A stretch of DNA of 64,000 nucleotides from REBR01 sp033721915 (lineage in GTDB: Bacteria; Pseudomonadota; Gammaproteobacteria; Pseudomonadales; Oleiphilaceae): NCBI GenBank assembly GCA_033721915.1, contig JAWWAC010000003.1, positions 62,001 to 126,000 of the forward strand, given 5' to 3'. The position numbers were made by a program, and so were the translations under genes. This document shows, one piece after another, positions 18,279-26,616 of this stretch (positions are counted from its first letter, which is position 1; every line of letters begins with the position of its first letter). The notes beneath the pieces are model-generated. The model had not been told where the DNA came from. It worked only from the letters and a program-made list of their open reading frames with translations, and made no database searches.

Positions 18279-18322
18279 TCGGTGCCGTATGGGTTCATTG
18301 TGTGCCGGACGTCGTGGTCCGG
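18275..18322 (-). promoter_or_regulatory. ANTAR-type tandem hairpins of leader B
   Basis: Minus-strand P1 at 18305-18322 is CCGGAC-CACGAC-GTCCGG, a perfect 6-bp stem with a 6-base loop having G at position 4 but C instead of A at position 1. P2 at 18275-18286 is GGC-ACCGAC-GCC with both A1 and G4. P2 overlaps the terminator 5' arm as in leader A. Predicted target of NasT. Confidence 0.7.
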
Positions 18323-18365
18323 TTGCCATGACCGGGAGTCGGTTAATACATGTCAGATTCAGTTC

Positions 18366-18381
18366 TGCATCATGCGTGCCA
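18366..18381 (-). promoter_or_regulatory. Sigma-54 promoter of the nrtABC unit
   Basis: Minus-strand TGGCACGCATGATGCA matches the sigma-54 consensus TGGCACG-N4-TTGCA at all but one position, with GG-N10-GC spacing. It lies in the 266-base gap between nasS and nrtA, so nrtABC is separately promoted from nasTS. Confidence 0.8.
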
Positions 18382-18495
18382 ATTATTAAGTTGCTGTTCT
18401 GGTGAGGAATTGTTTTCAGGTCGGCTCCGGGAGTCCCTGTTTGGGTGCAGTGCCAGCGTGCCCTGCACCGTAAAGAGTCACTCAGGAGCGCCGAG

Positions 18496-19641
18496 TCAGT
18501 GGATGGGATCCAGTGTGGGCAGCATCAGGCTGTCGGAACCCACCTCGATGGGGCCCTCCCTGCCGGGGACGGTAAAGGGGTGGGGGTGCTCCCCTTCCGG
18601 TTTCTCGCTGCTCAGGGGGCTGTCCAGGTTCAGCGCCGAGGCGGCCTGACGGTAGAGGTCCGGACGGAACAGGCCCTGTGGCAGTGCGCCGCTGTGCTCG
18701 CCGGGAATCTGGCCGCGCTGGATCATGCGCTCCAGCAACCAGCGGAACTGGGAAAGCCAGGGGAAGTTGGCGCTCTGTCGGAAGAAGTGCTGCTGGATTC
18801 GGGGGTGAAACAGGGCCGCGCCGCCACGGCCCAGTGGCGCCACCACCTGATCCAGGTAGGGAGGCAGTGACAGGCAGTCCAGCAGGGCCGGCCGGTTGAC
18901 GGGGTTGTCCAGCCAGCGTCCCGCCTGGATCAGTGCCATCAGCAGCTTCTGGTGGACCTGGGGGTTGGCCTCGACCCAGTCGCTGCTCATGCCCAGCACC
19001 TTCTCAGGGGCGTTCTGCCAGATCTGGTGGCCCGTCACCAGCAGGTGGCCGGTGCCCTCCAGCTCCGCCAGTGAGTTCCAGGGCTCTCCGACACAGGCCA
19101 TATCAATCTCGCCCCGGCTCAGTGCCCCGGTCATGCGGTGAGGGGGCACGGTGATCACCTGCAGGCTCTGTCCGGGTCGCAGTCCGGCGGTTTCCAGCCA
19201 GTCCATCAGCTGCAGGTAATGGCTGGACCAGGCGTAGACAATACCCACCCGCAGTGGCTCGCGGGCAGCCGCGGTGCACAACGCCAGCGCCTTTGCCGCC
19301 ATGGCCGGGCGGGACAGGTCGTGTCCGGTGGACAGCAGCTGGTCGTGCAGTGCCCGGCTGACGGTAATGCCATTGCCGTTGCGGGAGAGCACCATGGCAC
19401 AGGTCAGGGGCACCGGTGGGGCCCCCAGCCCCATGGAGGCGGCCAGTGTCATGGGGGAGAGCATCTGGGCCCCCTGCAGAGCACCCACGCTGAGTTTGTC
19501 CCTCAGGCTGGCCCAGGACACTTCCCGGTGCAGCCGTACCTGCAGCCCCTGTTCCCGGAACAGTCCCAGCTCACGGGCCACAATCAATGGTGCGGCATCC
19601 AGCAGGGGCATGTAGCCCAGATGCAGGGGGTGGTCGCTCAT
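18496..19641 (-). CDS. nasS: NasS-like nitrate/nitrite sensor
   Basis: Protein of 381 residues homologous to NrtA (LHLGYMPLLDAAPLIVARELGLF; IDMACVGEPWNSLAELEGTG) but without a signal peptide, so it is cytoplasmic. In the known NasS-NasT systems NasS sequesters NasT until it binds nitrate or nitrite. The start overlaps the nasT stop by 4 bases (ATGA), implying translational coupling and equal dosage. Here nasT precedes nasS, the reverse of the order in the gene-pair name. Confidence 0.88.
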   Translation of the reverse strand: MSDHPLHLGYMPLLDAAPLIVARELGLFREQGLQVRLHREVSWASLRDKLSVGALQGAQMLSPMTLAASMGLGAPPVPLTCAMVLSRNGNGITVSRALHDQLLSTGHDLSRPAMAAKALALCTAAAREPLRVGIVYAWSSHYLQLMDWLETAGLRPGQSLQVITVPPHRMTGALSRGEIDMACVGEPWNSLAELEGTGHLLVTGHQIWQNAPEKVLGMSSDWVEANPQVHQKLLMALIQAGRWLDNPVNRPALLDCLSLPPYLDQVVAPLGRGGAALFHPRIQQHFFRQSANFPWLSQFRWLLERMIQRGQIPGEHSGALPQGLFRPDLYRQAASALNLDSPLSSEKPEGEHPHPFTVPGREGPIEVGSDSLMLPTLDPIH

Positions 19642-20258
19642 GGGGTCTCTCCCGGTTTTCTGTGGCTTTTGCCGGCAAAAATGCCAATCACATCGTCCGC
19701 CACCTGCCCCAGCCGCTGGCTGCGGTCCATGGCCAGTTTGCGCAGTGTGCGGAAGGCCTCTTCCTCGTCGCAGCCCTGGTGTTTCATGATCAGCCCCTTG
19801 GCCTGTTCCACCCGCTTGCGCTCGTCCAGTGCGGTGCGGGTCTCCAGCAGCTCATGGCGCAGTGCCTGGAAAGACTGAAAGCGGGCAATGGCCACATCGA
19901 TAATGGGCTTGACCCGGTGCTGCTCCAGCCCGTCCACAATGTAGGCGCTGACACCGGCCCGGACGGCGTCCTGGATGGTGTGGCTGTCACTCTGGCCGCT
20001 GGCAAAGAAGACAATGGGGCGGGGCGCGTGCTCGCTCATGGCGGCCATGGTGTCCAGTGTGTCCCGGTCCGGCGAGTCCATATCGATAATCACCAGGTCC
20101 GGCTCCTGCTTGGCCACCGCCGCCACCAGCCCCAGGGTGCTGTCCCGCTGGCAGATCACGTTGTAGCCCTGGGATTCCAGGGCATCGCGCACCAGACGGG
20201 CCCGGTCGGGCTCGTTGTCCACCAGCATCACGCGCACGTTTTCGGGGGTTGTGGCCAT
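19638..20258 (-). CDS. nasT: NasT-like ANTAR antitermination regulator
   Basis: Response-regulator-like protein of 206 residues. A receiver-like domain (about 9-120, VRVMLVDNEPDRARLV and DLVIIDMDSPDRD) is followed by a C-terminal ANTAR RNA-binding domain (about 140-195, RVEQAKGLIMKHQGCDEEEA). NasT binds paired hexaloop hairpins in leader RNA and prevents termination. Three such leaders lie within this window. ATG 20258 follows only a weak AGAG; a longer frame from 20306 is less likely. Cytoplasmic. Confidence 0.92.
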   Translation of the reverse strand: MATTPENVRVMLVDNEPDRARLVRDALESQGYNVICQRDSTLGLVAAVAKQEPDLVIIDMDSPDRDTLDTMAAMSEHAPRPIVFFASGQSDSHTIQDAVRAGVSAYIVDGLEQHRVKPIIDVAIARFQSFQALRHELLETRTALDERKRVEQAKGLIMKHQGCDEEEAFRTLRKLAMDRSQRLGQVADDVIGIFAGKSHRKPGETP

Positions 20259-20594
20259 GGCATTCTCTGGGTTGGGGTGGTCTTCTCTGGTCCTTACGGC
20301 GCTCACCGGCTGTGGGCCCCGGTATCCCTGTCTGCGGTTTTCCCACCGGTTCTTGCCGCATTGTGGCTAAGGAGGGTTAAGCAAATGACGGGCCATTTCA
20401 GTGCACAGTCCCTCCCGTGTTGGGCTGGGTGGGTATCCGACGCCGTGCGGTCCGGGGTAAGGGGCGCTTGACTGCACCCGGATGGAGCGGCCTGCACTGT
20501 TATGACGCCGTCACTGGGGGTGTAACAGCCCCTTGTTACCGGAACCGGTCATCAAAAGCGGGCTACAGGGCCTTAAAAGGCGCCTGGTAGTGGG

Positions 20595-20610
20595 TGGCAC
20601 CCGGTTTGCA
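20595..20610 (+). promoter_or_regulatory. Sigma-54 promoter of nasA
   Basis: TGGCACCCGGTTTGCA is a full match to the sigma-54 core TGGCAC-N5-TTGCA with GG-N10-GC spacing. Transcription would start near 20621, just before the leader hairpins. Confidence 0.85.
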
Positions 20611-20637
20611 TTCTTTATTGGCAGAATACAGACAGGA

Positions 20638-20672
20638 CCATTGGCACAAGCCACTGGCCAGGCAACGAAGCC
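20638..20672 (+). promoter_or_regulatory. ANTAR-type hairpins of the nasA leader (leader C)
   Basis: P2 at 20661-20672 is GGC-AACGAA-GCC with A1 and G4 in the hexaloop, matching the P2 hairpins of leaders A and B, and its 3' arm is shared with the terminator. P1 at 20638-20657 is CCATTGGC-ACAA-GCCACTGG (7 of 8 pairs); as drawn it has a tetraloop, so it deviates from the hexaloop rule. Confidence 0.65.
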
Positions 20673-20720
20673 CGAGCACTGAAGCGTCCCCAATGGCCGC
20701 TCCAGTGCCCGGGCTTTTTT
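20669..20720 (+). terminator. Leader intrinsic terminator of nasA (leader C)
   Basis: AGCCCG-A-GCACTG pairs with CAGTGC-C-CGGGCT, with further pairing inside (AGCG/CGCT), followed by six T. It ends 39 bases before the nasA ATG and downstream of the sigma-54 promoter, so it is a leader attenuator, not the end of another gene. Confidence 0.87.
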
Positions 20721-20759
20721 CTTGGCACAGAATCCAGGCGAACCACACAGGACCGGCCC

Positions 20760-23441
20760 ATGAGTGAAACAGCAACCACCTGCCCCTACTGCGGTGTCGG
20801 CTGCGGCGTACTGGCCGCCGCCGGGGGTGAGGGGCTTTCACCGGTGCGGGGCGATCCGGACCATCCGGCCAATGCCGGGCGACTCTGCGTCAAGGGCTCC
20901 AGCCTGCATGAGACACTGGGCGCCCGAGGGCGTCTGCTCTCGCCCCGAGTGGCGGGGCAGCGGGTGGGCTGGGAGGAGGCCATCCAGGCGGTGGCCCGGG
21001 GGCTTGAGGCCACACAGGCCCGTCATGGCCGTGAAAGTGTCGGTTTCTACCTCTCCGGCCAGTTGCTGACGGAGGACTATTATGTGGCCAACAAGCTGGC
21101 CAAGGGCTTTCTTGGCACCCCGCACCTGGACACCAATTCCCGGCTGTGCATGTCCTCGGCGGTGGCCGGCTACAAGCGGGCTTTCGGGGCGGACGCGGTG
21201 CCGGGCTGTTATGAAGACATTGATCACGCGGATCTGCTGGTGATCGCCGGGGCCAACCCGGCCTGGAACCACCCGATCCTCTACCAGCGCATGAAGCGCG
21301 CCCGTGACAGTGACCCTGGGCGGCGTGTGGTGGTGCTGGATCCACGGCGCAATGCTTCCTGCGAACTGGCGGATCTGCATCTGCCACTGCGCCCGGGCAG
21401 CGATGCCATTCTCTGGAATGGCCTGTTGGTGGATCTGGCCCGGCGGGAGGGGCTGGATGAAGACTATATCCGGGCCCATTGCAGTGGCTTTGATCAGGCG
21501 CTGGCGGCGGCCAGGACTTCCGCACCGGACACCGCCGCTGTGGCCCGTGACTGTGGTCTGGATGAGTCGGATGTGCGGCGGTTCTATGACTGGTTCCGTG
21601 AGACCCCGCGCACCCTGAGTTTCTACTCACAGGGTATCAACCAGTCCAGCAGCGGCACCGACAAGTGCAATGCCATCATCAACTGCCATCTGGCCACGGG
21701 CCGGGTGGGACGCCCCGGAGCCAGTCCCTTCTCCATCACCGGCCAGCCCAACGCCATGGGGGGGCGTGAGGTGGGAGGGCTGGCCAACCAGCTGGCCGCC
21801 CACCGGGACTACGACAGCCCCGGGGCCGTGGCGGAGCTGCAGGCGTTCTGGCGGGCCCCGGCCATGGCCAGCGGGCCCGGCTACAAGGCGGTGGACCTGT
21901 TCGAGGCGGTGTACCGGGGTGAGATCCGGGCCCTGTGGATCATGGCCACCAACCCGCTGGTGTCCATGCCTGACGCCAACCGGGTGCGTGAGGCCCTGCG
22001 ACGCTGCCCGCTGGTGATTGTCTCCGACTGTGTGGAGGATACGGACACACTGGCGCTGGCGGACATCGTGCTGCCCGCCGCCGGCTGGAGCGAGAAAGAC
22101 GGCACCGTGACCAATTCCGAGCGTTGCATCTCCCGTCAGAGGGCATTGCTGCCCGCCACCGGAGAGGCCCGCCCGGACTGGTGGATTGTCAGCCGGGTGG
22201 CCCGTGCCATGGGCCACAAAGCGGGCTTTGACTACAAAGGCCCGGCGGCCATTTTCCGGGAGCATGCGGCCCTGTCCGCCCACAACAATCACGGCCAGCG
22301 GGTGTTCGATATCGGCGCACTGGCCACACTCACGGATGAGCAGTACCAGCAGCTGGGTCCGGTGCAATGGCCACTGCCCGCCGGTGGCGGTGGCATTGGC
22401 CGCCAGAGGCTGTTCGGCGACGGGCGCTTTGTCACAGGGGATGGCCGCGGCAGGCTGCTGCCTGTGCAACCCCGAGGGCCGCAGCAGTCACTCAGCCTGG
22501 ATTACCCGCTGCGACTGAATTCCGGCCGGCTGCGGGACCAGTGGCATACCATGACCCGCACCGGTCGCGCCCCCCGGTTGCTGCAACACCGCAGCGAACC
22601 CTTTATTGCCATTCACCCGCAGGACCTGGAGCGGTTGGAGCTCTCCGACGGGACGCTGGCCTGGGCCCACAATGGGCGTGGTCGTTTTCTCGGGCGCCTG
22701 ACAGCGACGGAGGATCAGCGTGTGGGGGAGCTGTTTGTACCCATTCACTGGAACGACCAGTTCTCCGCCGAGGCGGTGGTCAGCCGATTGATGGCACCGG
22801 TGACCGACCCCCACTCCGGCCAGCCCGAGAGCAAGCAGGGGGCGGTCGCACTGAGTCCCTTCCGGGCCCGCTGGCAGGCCCGTTTGCTGTGCCGGTCGGA
22901 ACCCGCCGGGGCGTGGAAGCCCGATTACTGGACCCGTGTGCCACTGAATCATTGCCACAGCTGGCATCTGGCCGGTGAGCAGCCAGTGACGGGAGAGGAC
23001 TGGGCGGCACTGGCAGCGGACTGGCTGGGCCGCGCCCCTGAGATCAGCCTGGCGGACCCCCCCTGCGGCCGTTACCGTGGCGCCTGGCTCAAGGGGGGAC
23101 GGCTTGAGGCGGTGCTGCTGGTGGAGGCGGACAACCGGTTTCCGGATTTGGCCTGGCTGGACGGGCGCTTCGCCGAGTCCGGTCTGGAGGCGGCGGACCG
23201 ACGACAGATTCTGGCCGGCCGTGCGGCGGGAATGGCGGATACCGGTCCTGTTGTCTGTTCCTGTTTCCAGGTGGGGGAGACGACCATCCGGGAGGCGGTG
23301 GCCAGAGGCTGTGACTCCGTGTCCGCACTGGGTGAGACCCTGCAGTGCGGCACCAACTGCGGCTCCTGTATCCCCGAGCTCAAGGCGCTGGTCAGTGACG
23401 CTTCAAAGGCGGGGACCGGCGGCGAGGCACACTCCGTGTGA
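20760..23441 (+). CDS. nasA: Assimilatory nitrate reductase catalytic subunit NasA
   Basis: Molybdopterin (bis-MGD) nitrate reductase, 893 residues, cytoplasmic, reducing nitrate to nitrite. The N-terminal 4Fe-4S site starts CPYCGVGC (residues 8-15) with the fourth Cys in GRLCVKGSS. Molybdopterin domains follow (LCMSSAVAGYKRAFG; GINQSSSGTDKCNAI; RTGRAPRLLQHR). A C-terminal BFD-like [2Fe-2S] domain (about 830-880) has VVCSCFQVGETTIREA and CGTNCGSCIPEL, the electron entry site. It has no signal peptide. It is transcribed divergently from nasTS. Confidence 0.96.
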   Translation: MSETATTCPYCGVGCGVLAAAGGEGLSPVRGDPDHPANAGRLCVKGSSLHETLGARGRLLSPRVAGQRVGWEEAIQAVARGLEATQARHGRESVGFYLSGQLLTEDYYVANKLAKGFLGTPHLDTNSRLCMSSAVAGYKRAFGADAVPGCYEDIDHADLLVIAGANPAWNHPILYQRMKRARDSDPGRRVVVLDPRRNASCELADLHLPLRPGSDAILWNGLLVDLARREGLDEDYIRAHCSGFDQALAAARTSAPDTAAVARDCGLDESDVRRFYDWFRETPRTLSFYSQGINQSSSGTDKCNAIINCHLATGRVGRPGASPFSITGQPNAMGGREVGGLANQLAAHRDYDSPGAVAELQAFWRAPAMASGPGYKAVDLFEAVYRGEIRALWIMATNPLVSMPDANRVREALRRCPLVIVSDCVEDTDTLALADIVLPAAGWSEKDGTVTNSERCISRQRALLPATGEARPDWWIVSRVARAMGHKAGFDYKGPAAIFREHAALSAHNNHGQRVFDIGALATLTDEQYQQLGPVQWPLPAGGGGIGRQRLFGDGRFVTGDGRGRLLPVQPRGPQQSLSLDYPLRLNSGRLRDQWHTMTRTGRAPRLLQHRSEPFIAIHPQDLERLELSDGTLAWAHNGRGRFLGRLTATEDQRVGELFVPIHWNDQFSAEAVVSRLMAPVTDPHSGQPESKQGAVALSPFRARWQARLLCRSEPAGAWKPDYWTRVPLNHCHSWHLAGEQPVTGEDWAALAADWLGRAPEISLADPPCGRYRGAWLKGGRLEAVLLVEADNRFPDLAWLDGRFAESGLEAADRRQILAGRAAGMADTGPVVCSCFQVGETTIREAVARGCDSVSALGETLQCGTNCGSCIPELKALVSDASKAGTGGEAHSV

Positions 23442-23475
23442 GATTCGGGAGGGGTGAGGCCGGGCCCGGCGGTTC

Positions 23476-24165
23476 TCAGGCGTCTTCATGCCACAGCAGC
23501 GAGGGGGGCACGCGAAAGCGCAGCCCCCGTGAGCGACCGGTGCCCTCCACGGTGCAGCTTTTGCGGTTGACCCGCAGCACGGTGCCGCTGCGCAACGCCG
23601 GTGGCTGGCCGAAAACCACAGGGTCACCCGGTGCGAACTGTGCCAGGCACTGGCGGGGCTCCGGCAGCCGGTGGGGCTGGGGGTTGATGGGCAACCGGCG
23701 CATCCTGGCGGTCTCAAACAGGGCATCACGCAGCCGGTCGGCGGCGCCGCAATGATGCAGGTCGTCCAGCAGGCGGTAAAAATGGCGGGTATGCACCTGG
23801 CCACGGCGGCGTGGGCGGGTCAGGCTTTGCTGCAGGTGGGCGAATTCATGGCAGCAGGTGTGGGCCAGCAGGTTGAGCATGGACAGCTCACCCTGCCAGT
23901 AGCCCCGGTGGCGGATCTCACGGGCCGAGAGCCAGCCGGCGCACTGGGCCGGGTCCGCCTTGTCCGCCACCATCAGGGTGCCATAGACAATCTCATGCTG
24001 CTGGCCCTCTGGCCGGTGGCGGTGATAGGTAGCCCGCCCCCGGCCGGGGCGACACTCAAGGCGGTGCATTTGCACCCCCGGCGGGCAGCGCCAGGCCGGC
24101 CACAGCACCGACTCGGTGACCTCGCCCATCAGTTGCGCCAGGTCCCTGGCCTGTTGCCTGTCCAT
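23476..24165 (-). CDS. SprT-like zinc metallopeptidase-domain protein
   Basis: Basic protein of 229 residues with a zincin HExxH motif in LLAHTCCHEFAHLQQ (about residue 115) and a following His in VHTRHFYRLL. The C-terminus (GDPVVFGQPPALRSGTVLRV) looks like a small SH3/KOW-type beta barrel. SprT-like domains occur in proteins linked to DNA repair and transcription, but the role of bacterial members is poorly defined. ATG 24165 is 20 bases after the DUF4136 gene stop, so the two are probably co-transcribed; the ribosome binding site is weak. The gene converges on nasA. Confidence 0.7.
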   Translation of the reverse strand: MDRQQARDLAQLMGEVTESVLWPAWRCPPGVQMHRLECRPGRGRATYHRHRPEGQQHEIVYGTLMVADKADPAQCAGWLSAREIRHRGYWQGELSMLNLLAHTCCHEFAHLQQSLTRPRRRGQVHTRHFYRLLDDLHHCGAADRLRDALFETARMRRLPINPQPHRLPEPRQCLAQFAPGDPVVFGQPPALRSGTVLRVNRKSCTVEGTGRSRGLRFRVPPSLLWHEDA

Positions 24166-24184
24166 TCTCACGGAGCCTGTGGGT

Positions 24185-24760
24185 TTAACGGGGCGGGTAG
24201 CGCTTGAACATTTCACTGACCAGACGGTCGATCAGGCGGCGCCGCTCCTCCGGGGACATCTGCTCATTGAGGTTCTTCTGTCCGGTGGCGCGCCATACCG
24301 CCTGGCGGTTCTCCCGGTTGACCAGCTCCACAATCAGTTTCCCTTCACGGATCTCCCGCGTGGGCTGTTGCGTGGCCACGCCAAAACCAAAGGGGCTGTT
24401 GCCAAAGCCAAAACCGAAGGTGGGGCCGGTGCTTTCCGTGCGCTTGGTGTCCTCGATCCAGTAGCGCACCAGCAGATCCGCTTCCCCGGGGTCCCGGGCC
24501 TGGCTCATGCCCACCTGTCCCGTCAGTTCCCGGTTGAGTGCGGCCTCGATTCGGGCGCTGTCCAGGGATTTGACCGACTCGCCGTCGTCTTCGCCCCTGC
24601 TCTTGAGGGTGTAGCTGGTTAACTGGTCGAAGCCGGCATCGGCGTCGTGGTCCGTCACCACATAGGTGGCACAGCCGCTGAGCAGAAACAGGGCCATGAC
24701 CAGCAGCGTGGCGGAACGGACCGCCGTGATGGCCGGATTGCGCAATACTGGAGTGCTCAT
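24185..24760 (-). CDS. DUF4136 family lipoprotein
   Basis: Lipoprotein of 191 residues. The signal ends in the lipobox LLSGC, with Cys around residue 29. The mature part has the family features: an N-terminal D-x-x-x-TY-like segment (FDQLTSYTLKS), IEAALNRELTGQG-like helix, DLLVRYWIEDTKR, a Gly/Phe-rich loop (FGFGFGNSPFGFG) and EGKLIVELVNRENRQAVWRA. The molecular function of the family is unknown. ATG 24760 has GAGG 8 bases upstream. Confidence 0.85.
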   Translation of the reverse strand: MSTPVLRNPAITAVRSATLLVMALFLLSGCATYVVTDHDADAGFDQLTSYTLKSRGEDDGESVKSLDSARIEAALNRELTGQVGMSQARDPGEADLLVRYWIEDTKRTESTGPTFGFGFGNSPFGFGVATQQPTREIREGKLIVELVNRENRQAVWRATGQKNLNEQMSPEERRRLIDRLVSEMFKRYPPR

Positions 24761-24883
24761 GGTGCATGCCTCGACTGAATAATCAGGGGATCTCATCCTT
24801 TTACGTTCCAATACTACCCTGAAGATGCAGGGGTTGGGCAAAGGTTACACCATGGCAATCCGTTGCGGTAACCGGGGCGCCGA

Positions 24884-26455
24884 TCAGCGCTCCCGGAAGC
24901 GGTCCACCAGTGAGTACAGCTCTTCCGCCATGCTCTCCAGGGCGGCACTGCCTTCCACGCCGGATTCGGCGTTGTTGCTGCTGGCATCCGCCAGCTCCGC
25001 GATGCGGGTGATCTGCTGGTTGATCTGCTCCGCCACCTGGTTCTGCTCTTCCACCGCGGAGGACATCTGCAGCGCTTGTGATGCGATGGTATCCACACTC
25101 TCCACCACCTGGGTGAGCTGGTTCTCGGTGCCCCGGACCGAGCTGAGGCCCTCGTCGGCATGGCTGCGACTGGTTTCCGTGGCGCTGAGCGCCTCTTTCA
25201 CCTGGCTCTGGAAGTTCTGGATAATGTCGTGAATCTGCTGGGTGGAGTCCCCGGTGCGGGCGGCCAGCTTGCGCACCTCGTCCGCCACCACGGCAAAGCC
25301 GCGCCCCTGCTCGCCGGCACGGGCCGCCTCGATGGCGGCGTTCAGGGCCAGCAGGTTGGTCTGCTCGGCGATATCGGTAATCAGCTGGGTGGCGGCGCCG
25401 ATCTTGTCCGTGGACTCGCCCAGTCGGGTGATCACGGTATTCACCTCACCCACGCTGTCCGCCAGGCGGCTGATGGCCTGTGAGCTTTCCCCGGCCAGCC
25501 GGGCAATCTCCCGGGTGGCCTTGTTGGCGGTCTCCGCCTGCTGGGCGCTGTGGTTGACGCTCTGTGACACCTCGGCGATGGAGGCGGTCATCTCATTGAT
25601 GGCGGAGGCGGTCTGGTCGGTTTCCGCCTGCTGCTCGAGAATCTGCTCCTTGCCGGTCTGGTGCTGCATGTGGTTCTTCGCCGCCTGTTCGGTGAGGCGT
25701 TGTGCCAGCTGGTCCATGCGGGTGATGGCGGTTCTCAGTCGGGCCTGTTCACTGAGCAGCAGCATTTCCAGTGGCCGGTGCAGGTGGCTGCGGCCTGAGT
25801 AGATGCTGGCACTGAGGCGGTCACTGTAGGCTTCCGGGCGCAGTGCCAGGCTGCTTTCCACGCCACGGCGGTCTGCCCGGTACTGGAAGCCGAAGCCCAG
25901 GAGAAAGCCGGCGCCAGTACCGGCGCTGACCAGAACGGATCCGCCACCCAGCGCCAGTGGTATCAGCGCACCGGCGGCGGTGATGGCCGCTGGAACGGCA
26001 CGCTGCAGCAAACCCGGCAGTTCAGCCAGGGGGCTCAGGGGGCCTTTGCCCTTGCGCATGCGGGCATAGGCGTGCTCCGCCCGCCGGACCCAGTCGGCAC
26101 GGGGGCGGCTGCGTACGGATTCAAAGCCCACGATACGGTCGTTTTCCCGCACCGGGGTGACATAGGCACTGACCCAGTAGAAGCCCCCGTCGCGGCTGCG
26201 ATTTTTCACCACACCCATCCAGGGCTGACCGGCCTGGAGTGTGTCCCACATGTGTTTGAACACCGCCTCGGGCATATCCGGGTGGCGGATAATGTTGTGG
26301 GGCTGCCCCACCAGTTCCTCACGGGTAAAGCCGCTGATTTCGGCAAAGGCATCGTTGCAGTCCTGTATGACGCCCCGCTCGTTGGTGGTGGTGATCAGCG
26401 GCTTGTGGTCATGGACCTGGTACTCGGTGTTGTTCACGGGAAGATTGCGGCGCAT
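24884..26455 (-). CDS. Aer-type PAS methyl-accepting chemotaxis protein
   Basis: Chemoreceptor of 523 residues. An N-terminal PAS domain (about 10-115, PLITTTNERGVIQDCNDAF; HPDMPEAVFKHMW) is of the FAD-binding Aer type that senses redox state. Two adjacent hydrophobic segments (about 150-190) anchor it in the membrane with no periplasmic sensor domain. The signalling domain (about 230-523) contains the hairpin tip IEAARAGEQGRGFAVVADEV. Probably mediates aerotaxis or energy taxis. ATG 26455 is supported by the conserved N-terminus. Confidence 0.92.
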   Translation of the reverse strand: MRRNLPVNNTEYQVHDHKPLITTTNERGVIQDCNDAFAEISGFTREELVGQPHNIIRHPDMPEAVFKHMWDTLQAGQPWMGVVKNRSRDGGFYWVSAYVTPVRENDRIVGFESVRSRPRADWVRRAEHAYARMRKGKGPLSPLAELPGLLQRAVPAAITAAGALIPLALGGGSVLVSAGTGAGFLLGFGFQYRADRRGVESSLALRPEAYSDRLSASIYSGRSHLHRPLEMLLLSEQARLRTAITRMDQLAQRLTEQAAKNHMQHQTGKEQILEQQAETDQTASAINEMTASIAEVSQSVNHSAQQAETANKATREIARLAGESSQAISRLADSVGEVNTVITRLGESTDKIGAATQLITDIAEQTNLLALNAAIEAARAGEQGRGFAVVADEVRKLAARTGDSTQQIHDIIQNFQSQVKEALSATETSRSHADEGLSSVRGTENQLTQVVESVDTIASQALQMSSAVEEQNQVAEQINQQITRIAELADASSNNAESGVEGSAALESMAEELYSLVDRFRER

Positions 26456-26599
26456 CAGTGCACTACCTCGACGGACAAAGTCAGTTTTAACGGTTGAATA
26501 GGGGTTTTATGACTTGGGTCAGCAAATGCTCACTCATCTGTTGAATTTTTTGTGCCAGTTGACATGACTATCGGCCAGATGTGGAAAGATTCAAGGCCC

Positions 26600-26616
26600 A
26601 TGACAAATTTTGTCAT
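26600..26616. repeat. Perfect palindrome between TauE gene and chemoreceptor gene
   Basis: ATGACAAA-T-TTTGTCAT is perfectly symmetric and abuts the stop codon of the TauE/SafE gene, about 150 bases upstream of the chemoreceptor start. It looks like a protein-binding operator rather than a terminator because it is AT-rich and lacks a T-run. Confidence 0.5.

Larger units (their letters stand above)
20259..20759. other. Divergent nasT / nasA control region
   Basis: This 501-base gap holds the nasT promoter somewhere in its left part (no clear elements seen) and, in the right part, the nasA sigma-54 promoter, ANTAR hairpins and leader terminator listed separately. No convincing open reading frame is present. 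Confidence 0.6.
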
